A stretch of DNA of 64,000 bases. It comes from Bacteroidetes bacterium 43-16 (lineage in GTDB: Bacteria; Bacteroidota; Bacteroidia; Chitinophagales; Chitinophagaceae). Shown piece after piece: positions 42,843 through 51,661 of this stretch. The stretch's first letter is position 1, and each line of letters begins with the position of its first letter. The stretch is taken from NCBI GenBank assembly GCA_001897525.1, contig MKTB01000008.1, positions 62,001-126,000 on the forward strand. The letters are read 5' to 3'. Under the pieces are notes generated by a model, which was given only the letters and a program-made list of their open reading frames with translations, ran no database searches and had not been told where the DNA came from. Both the position numbers and the translations under genes were made by a program.

Positions 42843-43841
42843 ATGGAAACCTATAATTCAAATCAGGAAGGCAACGAATACCAGTCGAGAATACCGGTAG
42901 ATAAGGTAGCCGCGATGATGGATAAAGTAAAAGATACCATAGCAGAGATTGTGGTAGGGCAGGACCTGATGATAGAGCAACTGATGACCGCGCTGCTGGC
43001 TGATGGTCACGTGCTGCTGGAAGGTGTGCCGGGAGTCGCCAAAACCCTTACGGCCAAAACTATGGCAAAAATGGTGGAAGCAGACTTTAGCAGGATACAG
43101 TTTACCCCCGACCTGATGCCTTCTGATGTGATCGGGACCAATATCTTCAATCCTCAGAAAGCAAATTTTGATTTTAAGAAAGGACCTATTTTCGGGAATA
43201 TAGTGTTGATTGACGAGATCAACAGGTCTCCGGCCAAAACTCAGGCCGCCTTGTTCGAGGTCATGGAAGAGCGCCAGATCACTACAGATGGTGTTACCTA
43301 TCCTATGGAAGCGCCGTTTATGGTCATTGCCACGCAAAATCCTATTGAGCACGAAGGCACGTACCGCTTACCGGAAGCCCAGCTCGACCGTTTTTTGTTT
43401 AAGATCAATGTGCAGTATCCCAGCCTGGAAGAAGAGGTGCTGATGCTGACCCATCATCATGAGCAAAAAGGCGCTGTATCCCTGGATAGCCTGAAGCCCG
43501 TGATCAGTAAAGCAGATATTGACTATTGCAGGTCGATCGTTAAACAGGTTTTAGTAGAGTCAAAATTGCTTCAATACATTACACAGATCGTTGCCGATAC
43601 AAGAAATAATCCTTCCCTGTTCTTGGGCGCATCGCCAAGAGCAGCCATTGCTATACTCAATGCATCTAAAGCCCTGGCCATACTTAAAGGAAGAGACTTC
43701 GTAACGCCTGATGATATCAAGGCCATCGTTCCGGCCGTACTGCGGCACAGGATCGCCCTCACTCCCGAAAAGGAAATGGAAGGCTTAAGCCCCGATGATG
43801 TACTCAAAGAGATCGTGAACCGGGTTGAGGTACCCAGGTAA
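42843..43841 (+). CDS. MoxR-family AAA+ ATPase
   Basis: The 332-residue ATPase has Walker A GVPGVAKT (61-68), Walker B VLIDEIN (121-127), the sensor region MVIATQNPIEHEGTYRLPEAQ and a C-terminal lid with SPRAAIAILNAS. MoxR proteins act as chaperones for protein complexes. The usual partner in this operon type is a DUF58 protein directly downstream. It is absent here; a terminator and an unrelated gene follow instead. A strong terminator ends the operon. Confidence 0.92.
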   Translation: METYNSNQEGNEYQSRIPVDKVAAMMDKVKDTIAEIVVGQDLMIEQLMTALLADGHVLLEGVPGVAKTLTAKTMAKMVEADFSRIQFTPDLMPSDVIGTNIFNPQKANFDFKKGPIFGNIVLIDEINRSPAKTQAALFEVMEERQITTDGVTYPMEAPFMVIATQNPIEHEGTYRLPEAQLDRFLFKINVQYPSLEEEVLMLTHHHEQKGAVSLDSLKPVISKADIDYCRSIVKQVLVESKLLQYITQIVADTRNNPSLFLGASPRAAIAILNASKALAILKGRDFVTPDDIKAIVPAVLRHRIALTPEKEMEGLSPDDVLKEIVNRVEVPR

Positions 43842-43853
43842 AGAACATGTATA

Positions 43854-43888
43854 AAATAGCTGCACCCGTGTTTGTGCAGCTATTTTTG
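43854..43888 (+). terminator. Intrinsic terminator of the DUF4129-DUF4350-MoxR operon
   Basis: A perfect 12-bp stem (AAATAGCTGCAC, 43854-43865, with 43874-43885) and an 8-nt loop is followed by TTTG. Confidence 0.75.
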
Positions 43889-43918
43889 TATATTGTAGTA
43901 CATTTCTAATTGTGCCCG

Positions 43919-44971
43919 ATGGACGACGTATTAATTGAAAAGAAAAAACCATTTTACCCCATCATTCCTGAACTGAGGGAGTACCTGGAAGCGAACAACC
44001 GCTTAACCCGGCTCAATGTTAATTATGAAGACCTCTTAAGGTTCCGGGATTACACGCCCATACTGGATAAGCACGGTAATGATACCCTGTGGCTGAGCGT
44101 CTATTATGACCAAAGCGAGTTTCGCGAACTGGAGGCCAATCTGAATAAAATATATACTTTGCTGCACTCAGACGGTGATACCGCTACCTTACCTTATTTA
44201 AAAGTGGACAGCATTGAGTTCTGCACCTTTGGTAACTCTAAACCTTTCCGGATAAGGGTGCGCAATGTCCTGAACGATAACTACACCAATTATTACATCA
44301 AAAGGGCAGATGCGTCAAGGGTCTACGGGCTGGAGCTGGAAGATATTATCTCCAACAACCGGATCAACTTTTTGCTGTACCGGGAGACCCTGATCGAAGA
44401 GCATATTCTGGGCATACCCGGAGATGTCTTCATCTCCGAGAAATTACCGGATTGCAACGAGCAGGAAAAAGCCCAGATCGCCAAAGAGTTTGTAAAATTT
44501 AATGAGCGTTGTTTCATCGGTTTACTGGGCGATATGCGCAGTTATAACTATGTCGTGATCCCGATCCATGACTTTGACCAGGTAGTGTACCGGATCAGGC
44601 CCATAGATTTTGACCAGCAATCTTATGAAGGTAAAATAGAAGTTTACGATCCCTACCAGTTCAAAGAAAATAAGGTGATGCTGGAACTGGTGACCCAAAA
44701 GCTCCGGCCAAACTCTATAGAACAATACCGCAAAGAAGTGCGTTCTGCCATTGTAAAGCGTATCTTAAGCGATATAGACCGCTTTGATCACCTGATGAAG
44801 GTGGTGAAGAAAGACCATATTGCACCAATCGAGCATGTCAATCAATTGAAATCTGATCTTAAAAAGCGGACCTATATTAACGGCTTTGATTTTTGTAAGA
44901 GCATGGGCGAAGTACTGGATACCGGTTTCCGGTTTACGATGAAAAATTACAGGAATATCAGCCATCAATAG
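43919..44971 (+). CDS. Conserved protein with protein-kinase-like motifs
   Basis: I do not recognise a named family. The 350-residue product (ATG at 43919, inside a GTG-started frame) carries a motif series like the kinase-like fold. A beta-hairpin FRIRVRNVLNDNYTNYYIKR ends in a candidate ATP-binding Lys (K128), with an acidic helix (E156 or E160/E161) after it. LLGDMRSYNYVV then gives the D-x4-N spacing of the catalytic loop (D205, N210), and RPIDFDQQ offers a metal-binding DFD (D230, D232). This order fits HipA/aminoglycoside-kinase-like enzymes. The hypothesis rests on motifs alone. No signal peptide is seen, so it is cytosolic. It has no close operon partner; its start follows a terminator by about 30 bases. 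Confidence 0.5.
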   Translation: MDDVLIEKKKPFYPIIPELREYLEANNRLTRLNVNYEDLLRFRDYTPILDKHGNDTLWLSVYYDQSEFRELEANLNKIYTLLHSDGDTATLPYLKVDSIEFCTFGNSKPFRIRVRNVLNDNYTNYYIKRADASRVYGLELEDIISNNRINFLLYRETLIEEHILGIPGDVFISEKLPDCNEQEKAQIAKEFVKFNERCFIGLLGDMRSYNYVVIPIHDFDQVVYRIRPIDFDQQSYEGKIEVYDPYQFKENKVMLELVTQKLRPNSIEQYRKEVRSAIVKRILSDIDRFDHLMKVVKKDHIAPIEHVNQLKSDLKKRTYINGFDFCKSMGEVLDTGFRFTMKNYRNISHQ

Positions 44972-45124
44972 CTGGAAATAATTCTGCTGCCCTTTCATTC
45001 CTGGTACAATCTGTTCAGTAGTTTTATATTTTTAATTGTATAAATGGTTGCTTTACAATGTAATGGCGGCCATTTTTCGATTTCAGGCAATTGTGAAATT
45101 AAATTTTGGAAGGCATAGGGGTAG

Positions 45125-45146
45125 AAGTGTCTAAATTTGTCTTATT
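45125..45146. repeat. Fragment resembling the 36381 palindromic element
   Basis: AAGTGTCTAAATTTGTC (45125-45141) and the following TTATT resemble the left arm of the 36381-36504 element (GTGTCTAAA ... AATTTGTCATATT) with the central part missing. It may be a decayed remnant. The rest of the 227-base gap before the sigma gene shows no further feature. Confidence 0.35.
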
Positions 45147-45197
45147 ATAGGAAACGGGAATAGGTTGAATTGGAAAAGAAAAATTTTAATGCAATAA

Positions 45198-45761
45198 ATG
45201 ATGCAGGATCTACCTGGAAAATGGAATAACGAATCTGGATTTGAAGCCTTGTTCAAAGCGCTGTATGCACCCTTATACCGGTATGCATCAGGATTGATTG
45301 CCGATGAGATGCAGGCCGAAGAACTCGTTCAGGAGGTGTTCCTGAAACTATGGCAGCAAAGAGAGCAGATCAAAATTGAAACCAATGTACAGGCCTATCT
45401 CTACAGGGCCGTGCATAATAATGCCATGAACTTACTGAATCATGAAAAGGTAAAAGCAAAGTATCAGACGTATATGAAAACACGTACGGCACAGTATGCA
45501 GACAGTCCTTCAAAAATGCTGGATGCCAAAGAGCTTAAAGAACAGATCGCACAGGCGATGAACAAGATCCCGGAAAAATGCAGGGCCATATTTTTTATGA
45601 GCCGGCAGGAATCGTTCAGCTATAAAGAAATTGCAGAAAAATTGGGGCTTTCCATAAAGACCGTTGAAAACCAAATGTCCAAAGCGCTGAAAATACTCCG
45701 GGAAGAGTTGCGTGATTATTTGCCCTTTGCGGCCATCTTGTTTTTCTTATTTGAATTTTAA
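45198..45761 (+). CDS. ECF-type RNA polymerase sigma factor
   Basis: The 187-residue protein has sigma region 2 (about 20-90; LYAPLYRYASGLIADEMQAE, ELVQEVFLKLWQQREQ) and region 4 (about 122-172; IPEKCRAIFFMSRQESFSYK, EIAEKLGLSIKTVENQMSKA), the layout of Bacteroidota FecI-type sigma-70 factors. These recognise specific promoters when released from their anti-sigma factor. It is immediately followed by its FecR-type anti-sigma, whose ATG abuts the sigma stop. The first of two consecutive ATGs was taken. A short hydrophobic C-terminal tail (FAAILFFLFEF) is odd for the family. Confidence 0.93.
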   Translation: MMQDLPGKWNNESGFEALFKALYAPLYRYASGLIADEMQAEELVQEVFLKLWQQREQIKIETNVQAYLYRAVHNNAMNLLNHEKVKAKYQTYMKTRTAQYADSPSKMLDAKELKEQIAQAMNKIPEKCRAIFFMSRQESFSYKEIAEKLGLSIKTVENQMSKALKILREELRDYLPFAAILFFLFEF

Positions 45762-46724
45762 ATGTATCCTATGATGGAAGATCTACTTATAAAATATATT
45801 GTCGGGGAGGCTGATGCTGCGGAGCGTAAGCAGCTTGAGGACTGGATGGCGGCAGACCCGGAAAACCTGAAGTCCTATGAACGGGTAAAAACGATCTGGG
45901 AAAACAGTAAGATCCCGGGCATCGCAGCCACACCGGATGTAGCTGCAGCCTGGCAGCAATTCAAAGTGAGGCGCGCTCAGGCGGCCGATACTCCTGGAGC
46001 GGAAATGCAATTGCGCAAAGGAGGACAATGGAAAAAAGTGTCTATGGCCGCTGCCGTAGTGCTGATCGTACTCACCGGTTTTTTATTCTACTGGAATAGC
46101 CCTGTGCAATATGAAACCCTTGCCCAGTCTGAAACAGTGACCCTGCCGGATGAGTCGGTGATCACTTTGAATAATCATTCCAAATTAAGTTATACGCGCG
46201 CTTTCAATAAAAAAGAAAGGACAGTGAAACTTGAGGGTGAAGGCTTCTTTGATGTGGCTAAAAACCCGGAAAAGCCTTTCCTGATCCATGTGGAAGATGT
46301 ATCTATAATGGTGCTGGGTACTTCGTTTAACGTACGCTCTGCGGGCGATCTCACGGAAGTATCTGTGGAAACCGGTATTGTGAAAGTGACCAGGGGCAAG
46401 GATACTTATACGTTAAAAGCCAATGAAAAACTGGTGCTCGGCAAAAGAAGCCAGCAGGCCGAAGTGGGTAAGATAGAAAATAAACTCTACCAGTATTACC
46501 GTACTAATGTATTTGTCTGCGACAGCACACCCCTGCAGGATTTGGTCAATTGCCTGAGCCATGCTTATGGTGTGACGATTAAAGTAGAGAATCCTTTACT
46601 CACCCGGCAACACTTGACGAGCAAATATCCCAAAACAGATTCTGTACAAAACATTCTTGAAAAAGTGGCCCTGACCCTGAGTGCAAGGCTGGAAAAGCAG
46701 GGTGCCACCTACGTTTTTAAATAA
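45762..46724 (+). CDS. FecR-type anti-sigma factor
   Basis: The 320-residue protein has an N-terminal cytoplasmic sigma-binding part (about 1-90), one membrane segment (about 93-111, VSMAAAVVLIVLTGFLFYW) and a periplasmic FecR domain (ETVTLPDESVITLNNHSKLS, EGFFDVAKNPEKPFLI, DVSIMVLGTSFNVRS). A C-terminal DUF4974 domain follows (DLVNCLSHAYGVTIKVEN). It should hold the upstream sigma factor inactive until a periplasmic STN domain signals. Its ATG directly follows the sigma stop (or ATG 45774). The next gene supplies an STN domain, so the three form a candidate surface-signalling module. Confidence 0.93.
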   Translation: MYPMMEDLLIKYIVGEADAAERKQLEDWMAADPENLKSYERVKTIWENSKIPGIAATPDVAAAWQQFKVRRAQAADTPGAEMQLRKGGQWKKVSMAAAVVLIVLTGFLFYWNSPVQYETLAQSETVTLPDESVITLNNHSKLSYTRAFNKKERTVKLEGEGFFDVAKNPEKPFLIHVEDVSIMVLGTSFNVRSAGDLTEVSVETGIVKVTRGKDTYTLKANEKLVLGKRSQQAEVGKIENKLYQYYRTNVFVCDSTPLQDLVNCLSHAYGVTIKVENPLLTRQHLTSKYPKTDSVQNILEKVALTLSARLEKQGATYVFK

Positions 46725-46778
46725 ACAGGGAAAGCTCATTGCTCAAAATTGTTTTATTTTTATCACAAGAATTTACTT

Positions 46779-48626
46779 ATGGGGTCTTTCTCTACCCGGG
46801 CAAAACTGGTACATTTCCTATTATGCCTGGCCTTAACTACACTATCTATATCCTCTTTTGCACAACAATTGTTGCAAAAGAGGATCAGCATTGATGCCAC
46901 CGCTACCCGCCTTAAAGAAGTGCTGAACCAACTGGAAACGCAGGGGGGCTTTTATTTTTCTTACAACAGTGATCTGCTGGACGAGCAAAAGAAGGTCACT
47001 GTACACCTGGATAATCAAACGGTAGAAACGGTACTCAATGAAGTGCTGGGTTCTGCTTACCGTTACCAGGTATCCGAAAATCATATCATCATCAAACTGG
47101 CTTCCGGGCAGGGTATTGTATTCTCCGGGCAATTGATCGAGGCCGAGACCGGCCGACCTATTGAATATGCATCAGTATATGAGAAATCCCTGATGGCCGG
47201 AACGGTAACGGACGAGCAAGGCAATTTTAAATTACATATCCGGCAGTCGCTGCCCAGTTATGAACTCGTAATATCGAAAGTGTCCTACTCTGATACGGTA
47301 CTCCATCTGCAGAAAAATCTTACCGCAGAACGGCCCATCGCCTTAAAACGATCGGTAGCAGAACTGGAAAGTGTCAGTGTCATTGGTGTGCAGCAACATT
47401 GGCTGGCCAGGAGGCTGATCAATACCAAGGAGCGCATAGGCAGCATCAACCTGGACGGTTATTTCTCCAAGCAGCCCTACCAGTTTAGTTTCTTGCCGGG
47501 ACTGAGTTCCAAGAACAGGTTGAAAAGCCAGACCATCAATAAATTTTCCTTCAACCTCATAGGCGGCTATACCGCAGGGGTACGTGGATTTGAGCTGGGC
47601 ACAGCATTTAATATCGTGCAACAGGATATGGAATATGTGCAGATCGGTGGCTTTTTTAATATTGTGGGCGGACGTAGTAATGGCGTACAGTTTGCCGGGG
47701 TGTATAACTATGTGGGCAAAGATGTGTCCGGCGTACAATTTGCAGGCGTGTACAATAATGCGGAAGCTGTATCCGGTGTGCAGGCTACGGGGATCGCCAG
47801 CTGGGTAAGGACAGACCTGAAAGGCTTACAAGCTTCCGGTGTGCTCAATAAAGTGAGACAGGGCAAGGGGGCGCAGACCGCAGGCTTTGCCAACTGGGCA
47901 GACAGTACTTTTGAAGGCTTCCAGGCAGCAGGAGCGATCAACTACAATCATGATCTTAAAGGCGTACAATGTGCCGGTTTAATAAATTATACCAGCGAAC
48001 AGACCGATGGCGTGCAGATTGCCGGGGGCATCAATATCACCCGGAAAGTCCTGAACGGTACGCAAATAGGCGGCCTGGTCAATTATGCAAAAAGAGTAAA
48101 TGGGACACAACTGGGCCTGATCAATATTGCCGATACTTCTTCCGGCTTAAGCCTGGGCCTCATCAGCATTATCCTGAAAGGAAAACACAGCATTGATCTC
48201 AACTTCACAGAATGGCAACCGTACAGTCTTTCCTATAAATCGGGCAACAACAGGCTATACAATATTTTCCAGGTGGGCGGCAATCCTTATAAAGACAGGC
48301 GCATGATGAATGTGGGATACGGTATCGGTAATGCCATCAGGCTAGGACGCAAAACAGATTTTGTGCACGAAGCTACTTTGAATACGCTCTATGCAGGTAA
48401 CTGGAATGATCAGAACTTTATGGTGCGCTATCAAATCCTGTTTCAATACCAGTTACATCCGAAACTTCGGGTGTATGGTGGTCCTGCATTTTCTGTGCTG
48501 TATCATGAGCGTGATCAAACCTATGAAGGCTTTGGCATACCTTTTAAACCGAGAAACTTGTCCTTTGATATTGCTCCCCATGTCACAGCCTGGGTAGGCT
48601 GGACCCTGGGCGTTTCTGTTTTTTAA
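46779..48626 (+). CDS. STN-domain protein with GVQxAGxxN repeats instead of a TonB receptor
   Basis: The 615-residue product (ATG at 46779, signal peptide ending near SSFA) has an STN domain (about 31-105) like those that signal to FecR and a carboxypeptidase-regulatory-like domain (about 113-195; TGRPIEYASVYEKSLMAGT, DEQGNFKL). Then, instead of a TonB plug and barrel, it has about 12 tandem repeats of 15-16 residues (258-465; e.g. GVQFAGVYN, GVQATGIAS, GLQASGVLN). The last 145 residues are barrel-like, ending HVTAWVGWTLGVSVF. The repeats resemble LA_2272-type surface repeats. No plug-like segment is seen. Placement behind sigma and FecR genes makes it the likely signal receiver. Regulatory logic is inferred from FecA/FecR/FecI systems. 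Confidence 0.8.
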   Translation: MGSFSTRAKLVHFLLCLALTTLSISSFAQQLLQKRISIDATATRLKEVLNQLETQGGFYFSYNSDLLDEQKKVTVHLDNQTVETVLNEVLGSAYRYQVSENHIIIKLASGQGIVFSGQLIEAETGRPIEYASVYEKSLMAGTVTDEQGNFKLHIRQSLPSYELVISKVSYSDTVLHLQKNLTAERPIALKRSVAELESVSVIGVQQHWLARRLINTKERIGSINLDGYFSKQPYQFSFLPGLSSKNRLKSQTINKFSFNLIGGYTAGVRGFELGTAFNIVQQDMEYVQIGGFFNIVGGRSNGVQFAGVYNYVGKDVSGVQFAGVYNNAEAVSGVQATGIASWVRTDLKGLQASGVLNKVRQGKGAQTAGFANWADSTFEGFQAAGAINYNHDLKGVQCAGLINYTSEQTDGVQIAGGINITRKVLNGTQIGGLVNYAKRVNGTQLGLINIADTSSGLSLGLISIILKGKHSIDLNFTEWQPYSLSYKSGNNRLYNIFQVGGNPYKDRRMMNVGYGIGNAIRLGRKTDFVHEATLNTLYAGNWNDQNFMVRYQILFQYQLHPKLRVYGGPAFSVLYHERDQTYEGFGIPFKPRNLSFDIAPHVTAWVGWTLGVSVF

Positions 48627-48838
48627 TTTACAGAGTTACTGTTTTATAAATGCTTTAATCTACAGGCTCATCCGGCGATCGCTGAGATGAGTCTGTTGCT
48701 TATAAGATAAGCCAGGACAGGCTTAATACAGTGCTCCGGGTCATTTAAGTATTCCGGGTCAATAAAAATCCCGGATTATTTTTTTATCGCGTGGGGGTAT
48801 ATGTTCCATTCGCTGTCTTATTACTAAAAGACACAAAA

Positions 48839-49969
48839 ATGACAAGATCACATTACTTTAAACGCTACACTTTATTGACAAGCCTGGTATTAAGCTCCGG
48901 CTTTATGAACCAGCAACTTTTTGCCCAGGAACACCAGAGAGCGCATATCGGCTTGATCTATCCACTGAGTACGAACGGGACCCGCGCAGCACAAATCAGC
49001 AATACCATCTCTTTGCACGCATTGGCCGGGGTAAGTGCCGGTGAAGACGGTGCTGCTATTTCCGGGCTGGCTACGATCATCAAGGGCGACCAGCGTGGTG
49101 TCGTGATCAGCGGACTGGCCAATACTATTGCCGGAGCTGCTAAAGGCGCACAGGTAGCAGGCCTGCTAAATGTGGTAAAAGGACATTCAAAAGGTATTGC
49201 TGCTGCAGGTTTGATCAATATGGCCAGGTCTGCAAAAGGACTGGAAGCGGCCGGATTGCTGAATATAGCTAAAGAGCAGGCTACCGTACAGGCTGCAGGA
49301 TTAAGTAATGTGGCCGGTACTGCTGAATTCCAGGTGGCCGGGTTAGGTAATATAGCTAAGACAAATAATGGCGTACAGATCGCCGGGTTGATCAATACAG
49401 CGGCTCAGGCAAACGGGCAGATCGCAGGTTTGATCAATATAGCCCAAAAAGTAAAAGGCGTTCAGATTGCCGGGCTCATCAATATCGCAGCGGAAAGCGA
49501 TTATCCCATAGGATTCCTGAACTTTATCAAAAATGGAGCAAAGCAAATCGGTGCAAGCATTGATGAATCGGGCAATGCAGTACTGGCCCTTCGTACAGGC
49601 GGTAAATACACTTATGGGATCATGGGAGCAGGGTATAATGTGCGGATGGATAATGCACCCTATGTGATGGAAGCAGGTCTTGGGTTTCATATTCCTGTAA
49701 GTAAACTGTTCAGAGTGAACCTGGAAGTGAGCAATACCGCAAATACAAATTTCAAACAAGATGCTTACTATAAATCCAGCTTCAGACCTTTGCTGGGCTT
49801 GACTTTGGGTAAACACCTGGAGATAGTGGCCGGACCTAGTTTTAACTATGTGAATTACATGAGCGGCCTGCAAGCCTACCGCGAAAATACCGTCTACAAT
49901 TTCTTTGGGGCACAGGCGACCAACAGTTTGTTCTTCGGAGGCTTTGCCGGTATTCATTTTACCCTTTAA
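48839..49969 (+). CDS. Second GVQxAGxxN repeat protein with barrel-like C-terminus
   Basis: The 376-residue product (ATG at 48839, signal peptide ending LFA before Q) has about ten repeats of the same kind (53-232; GAQVAGLLN, GLEAAGLLN, GVQIAGLIN) followed by a C-terminal domain (about 240-376) of alternating strands ending FFGGFAGIHFTL. It lacks the STN and regulatory domains of its neighbour, so it may be a partner or ligand. The N-terminal 16 residues of a longer frame were excluded because the signal peptide begins at MTRSHYFKRYTLLTSLVLSS. A palindrome-like hairpin lies in the 212-base gap before it. It precedes the DUF2807 gene by 33 bases. Confidence 0.78.
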   Translation: MTRSHYFKRYTLLTSLVLSSGFMNQQLFAQEHQRAHIGLIYPLSTNGTRAAQISNTISLHALAGVSAGEDGAAISGLATIIKGDQRGVVISGLANTIAGAAKGAQVAGLLNVVKGHSKGIAAAGLINMARSAKGLEAAGLLNIAKEQATVQAAGLSNVAGTAEFQVAGLGNIAKTNNGVQIAGLINTAAQANGQIAGLINIAQKVKGVQIAGLINIAAESDYPIGFLNFIKNGAKQIGASIDESGNAVLALRTGGKYTYGIMGAGYNVRMDNAPYVMEAGLGFHIPVSKLFRVNLEVSNTANTNFKQDAYYKSSFRPLLGLTLGKHLEIVAGPSFNYVNYMSGLQAYRENTVYNFFGAQATNSLFFGGFAGIHFTL

Positions 49970-50002
49970 TTTTTTTAACTAAACAAATAACAATTCAAAA
50001 AA

Positions 50003-50716
50003 ATGAACAAGATCATTACATTATTCATCGCTTTCATCGCGGTTTTGGGTCTTAACAGCTGCCAGAAAGTAATAGGGCAGGGTCCTGTAGTTACAGAGGA
50101 GCGTAATGTGGATGCCTTTACCCGGATAGAATCCGAATTTCCCGGTGAAGTGATCCTGGTACAAGGAGCGGTCCAACTGGTGAAAGCACAGGCCCAGGAA
50201 AATATCATGAAAGATCTGCAGACCACAGTGAGCAATGGGGTGCTGAAAATAAAAATAAAAAACGGATTACGCCTTTCTACAGGTTCAAGCTTGAAAGTTT
50301 ATGTAACGATCCCTGTTATTGAACGGCTAAGTTTAATGGGTTCCGGTAACCTGGTGGCCGATGATATAGTGAGCGAGGATATAGATCTGAAACTTACCGG
50401 CTCAGGGGATATGCATATCGGTAACCTGGAATGCAGTTCTTTATACAGTGAACTTACCGGTAGCGGCAGCATGACGATCAGTGGCGGCAATGCACCAGAG
50501 CTTAAGGTAAGACTGACCGGCAGCGGTGATCTTAAAGCACAGAATTTATCTGCTGTAGATGCAGACGTGCGTGTGACCGGCTCCGGTAGTGCTACCGTAA
50601 GGGCAAGCCGTACCTTGAATGCCACTATTTCCGGCAGTGGGAATATTAATTACTATGGCAATCCTTCTGTGACACAAAGTGTGACCGGTTCGGGTAAAGT
50701 GAAGAGAAAAGATTAA
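50003..50716 (+). CDS. DUF2807 (head GIN domain) lipoprotein
   Basis: The 237-residue product begins MNKIITLFIAFIAVLGLNSC, a lipobox with Cys 20. The mature part has repeated turns marked GSG (LMGSGNLV, LTGSGDMH, LTGSGSMT, LTGSGDLK, VTGSGSAT), the pattern of the right-handed beta-helix DUF2807/head-GIN family. It is an outer-membrane lipoprotein of unknown function. It is the last gene of the sigma/FecR/repeat-protein cluster, 33 bases after the second repeat protein. Confidence 0.88.
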   Translation: MNKIITLFIAFIAVLGLNSCQKVIGQGPVVTEERNVDAFTRIESEFPGEVILVQGAVQLVKAQAQENIMKDLQTTVSNGVLKIKIKNGLRLSTGSSLKVYVTIPVIERLSLMGSGNLVADDIVSEDIDLKLTGSGDMHIGNLECSSLYSELTGSGSMTISGGNAPELKVRLTGSGDLKAQNLSAVDADVRVTGSGSATVRASRTLNATISGSGNINYYGNPSVTQSVTGSGKVKRKD

Positions 50717-50853
50717 GCCAAATTATTACAGAACAGCCGTAGTGCCGGGGCCTGTTTGCTTATCATACACCGCATTTTTTAAACAACCGTAGGAACATAG
50801 CGATGCTACCCATGATCCGCCGGAACTAAATAGTCATCCTTAAACTTTAGATT

Positions 50854-51651
50854 ATGTCAGACCAGAAATTCGTTTTAATTACAGGAGCAGGGAAAGGTTT
50901 AGGTAAAGCATTTGCCACACAATGTGCCGGAATGGGCTATAACCTGGTCTTGCTGGCGCTCCCGGGAGAAAATACACCTTCCCTGGCCCGGCATATACAG
51001 TACCAGTTTGGGGTTGCGGTCTTTGTTTATGAACTGGATATGTGTGATGAAGAGCAGCTTTCGGCAACATTGCAGGAAATCAATGAAAAGTACCAGGTAT
51101 TCTTCCTGATCAATAATGCAGGTATCGGTGGCACGGCTTCCATTACCCAGACCAGTTTCCAGGCCCTGGACCGGATCATCCGTTTAAATGTGAAAGCAGG
51201 CGTGCAGGTGACCAAAAGTATGATACCTGCTTTATCCCGATTTAAAGAAAGCTATATTTTGAACGTAGCCAGTATGGCGGCCTTTGCCCCTATTGCCTAT
51301 AAGACCGTTTACCCGGCATCGAAAGCATTCATTGCCTCCTTTTCTATGGGGCTGAGAGAAGAGCTGAAAGGGCAGGGCGTATCGGTAAGTATCTTGTATC
51401 CCGGCCCCATCATGACCAATTGTAATGTCTCCGGCCGTATACTGGCCCAGGGCTTTGTCGCACGATTAGGACTGATCAATACTGATGCCATTGCCAGGGA
51501 TGCGATCCTGAAATGCCTGAAGAAGCGCGCCAGGATAGTGCCGGGCATATGGAACCGGATCACTGCAAAACTTTTGGAATGGCTGCCCGTCGATACAGCC
51601 CTTCACCTGATCTCCACTTCTGTGAAAAGAGAATTATCCTACACTTTTTAA
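50854..51651 (+). CDS. Short-chain dehydrogenase/reductase
   Basis: A 265-residue SDR with TGAGKGLG (near residue 10), NNAGIGG, the catalytic Tyr/Lys in VYPASKAF, and LYPGPIMTN. It is NAD(P)-dependent with unknown substrate. The extended C-terminal part (after about 225) is more hydrophobic than in classical SDRs. It starts 137 bases after the DUF2807 gene and ends 10 bases before the epimerase gene, which makes the two part of one transcript. Confidence 0.88.
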   Translation: MSDQKFVLITGAGKGLGKAFATQCAGMGYNLVLLALPGENTPSLARHIQYQFGVAVFVYELDMCDEEQLSATLQEINEKYQVFFLINNAGIGGTASITQTSFQALDRIIRLNVKAGVQVTKSMIPALSRFKESYILNVASMAAFAPIAYKTVYPASKAFIASFSMGLREELKGQGVSVSILYPGPIMTNCNVSGRILAQGFVARLGLINTDAIARDAILKCLKKRARIVPGIWNRITAKLLEWLPVDTALHLISTSVKRELSYTF

Positions 51652-51661
51652 TAGACTGTTT

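Noticed and set aside
48662-48696. Terminator after the STN repeat protein gene
   Set aside because: An imperfect 11-bp stem exists (ACAGGCTCATC / GATGAGTCTGT) but no T-run follows, so I do not call termination; the genes 46779-50716 may still be co-transcribed.
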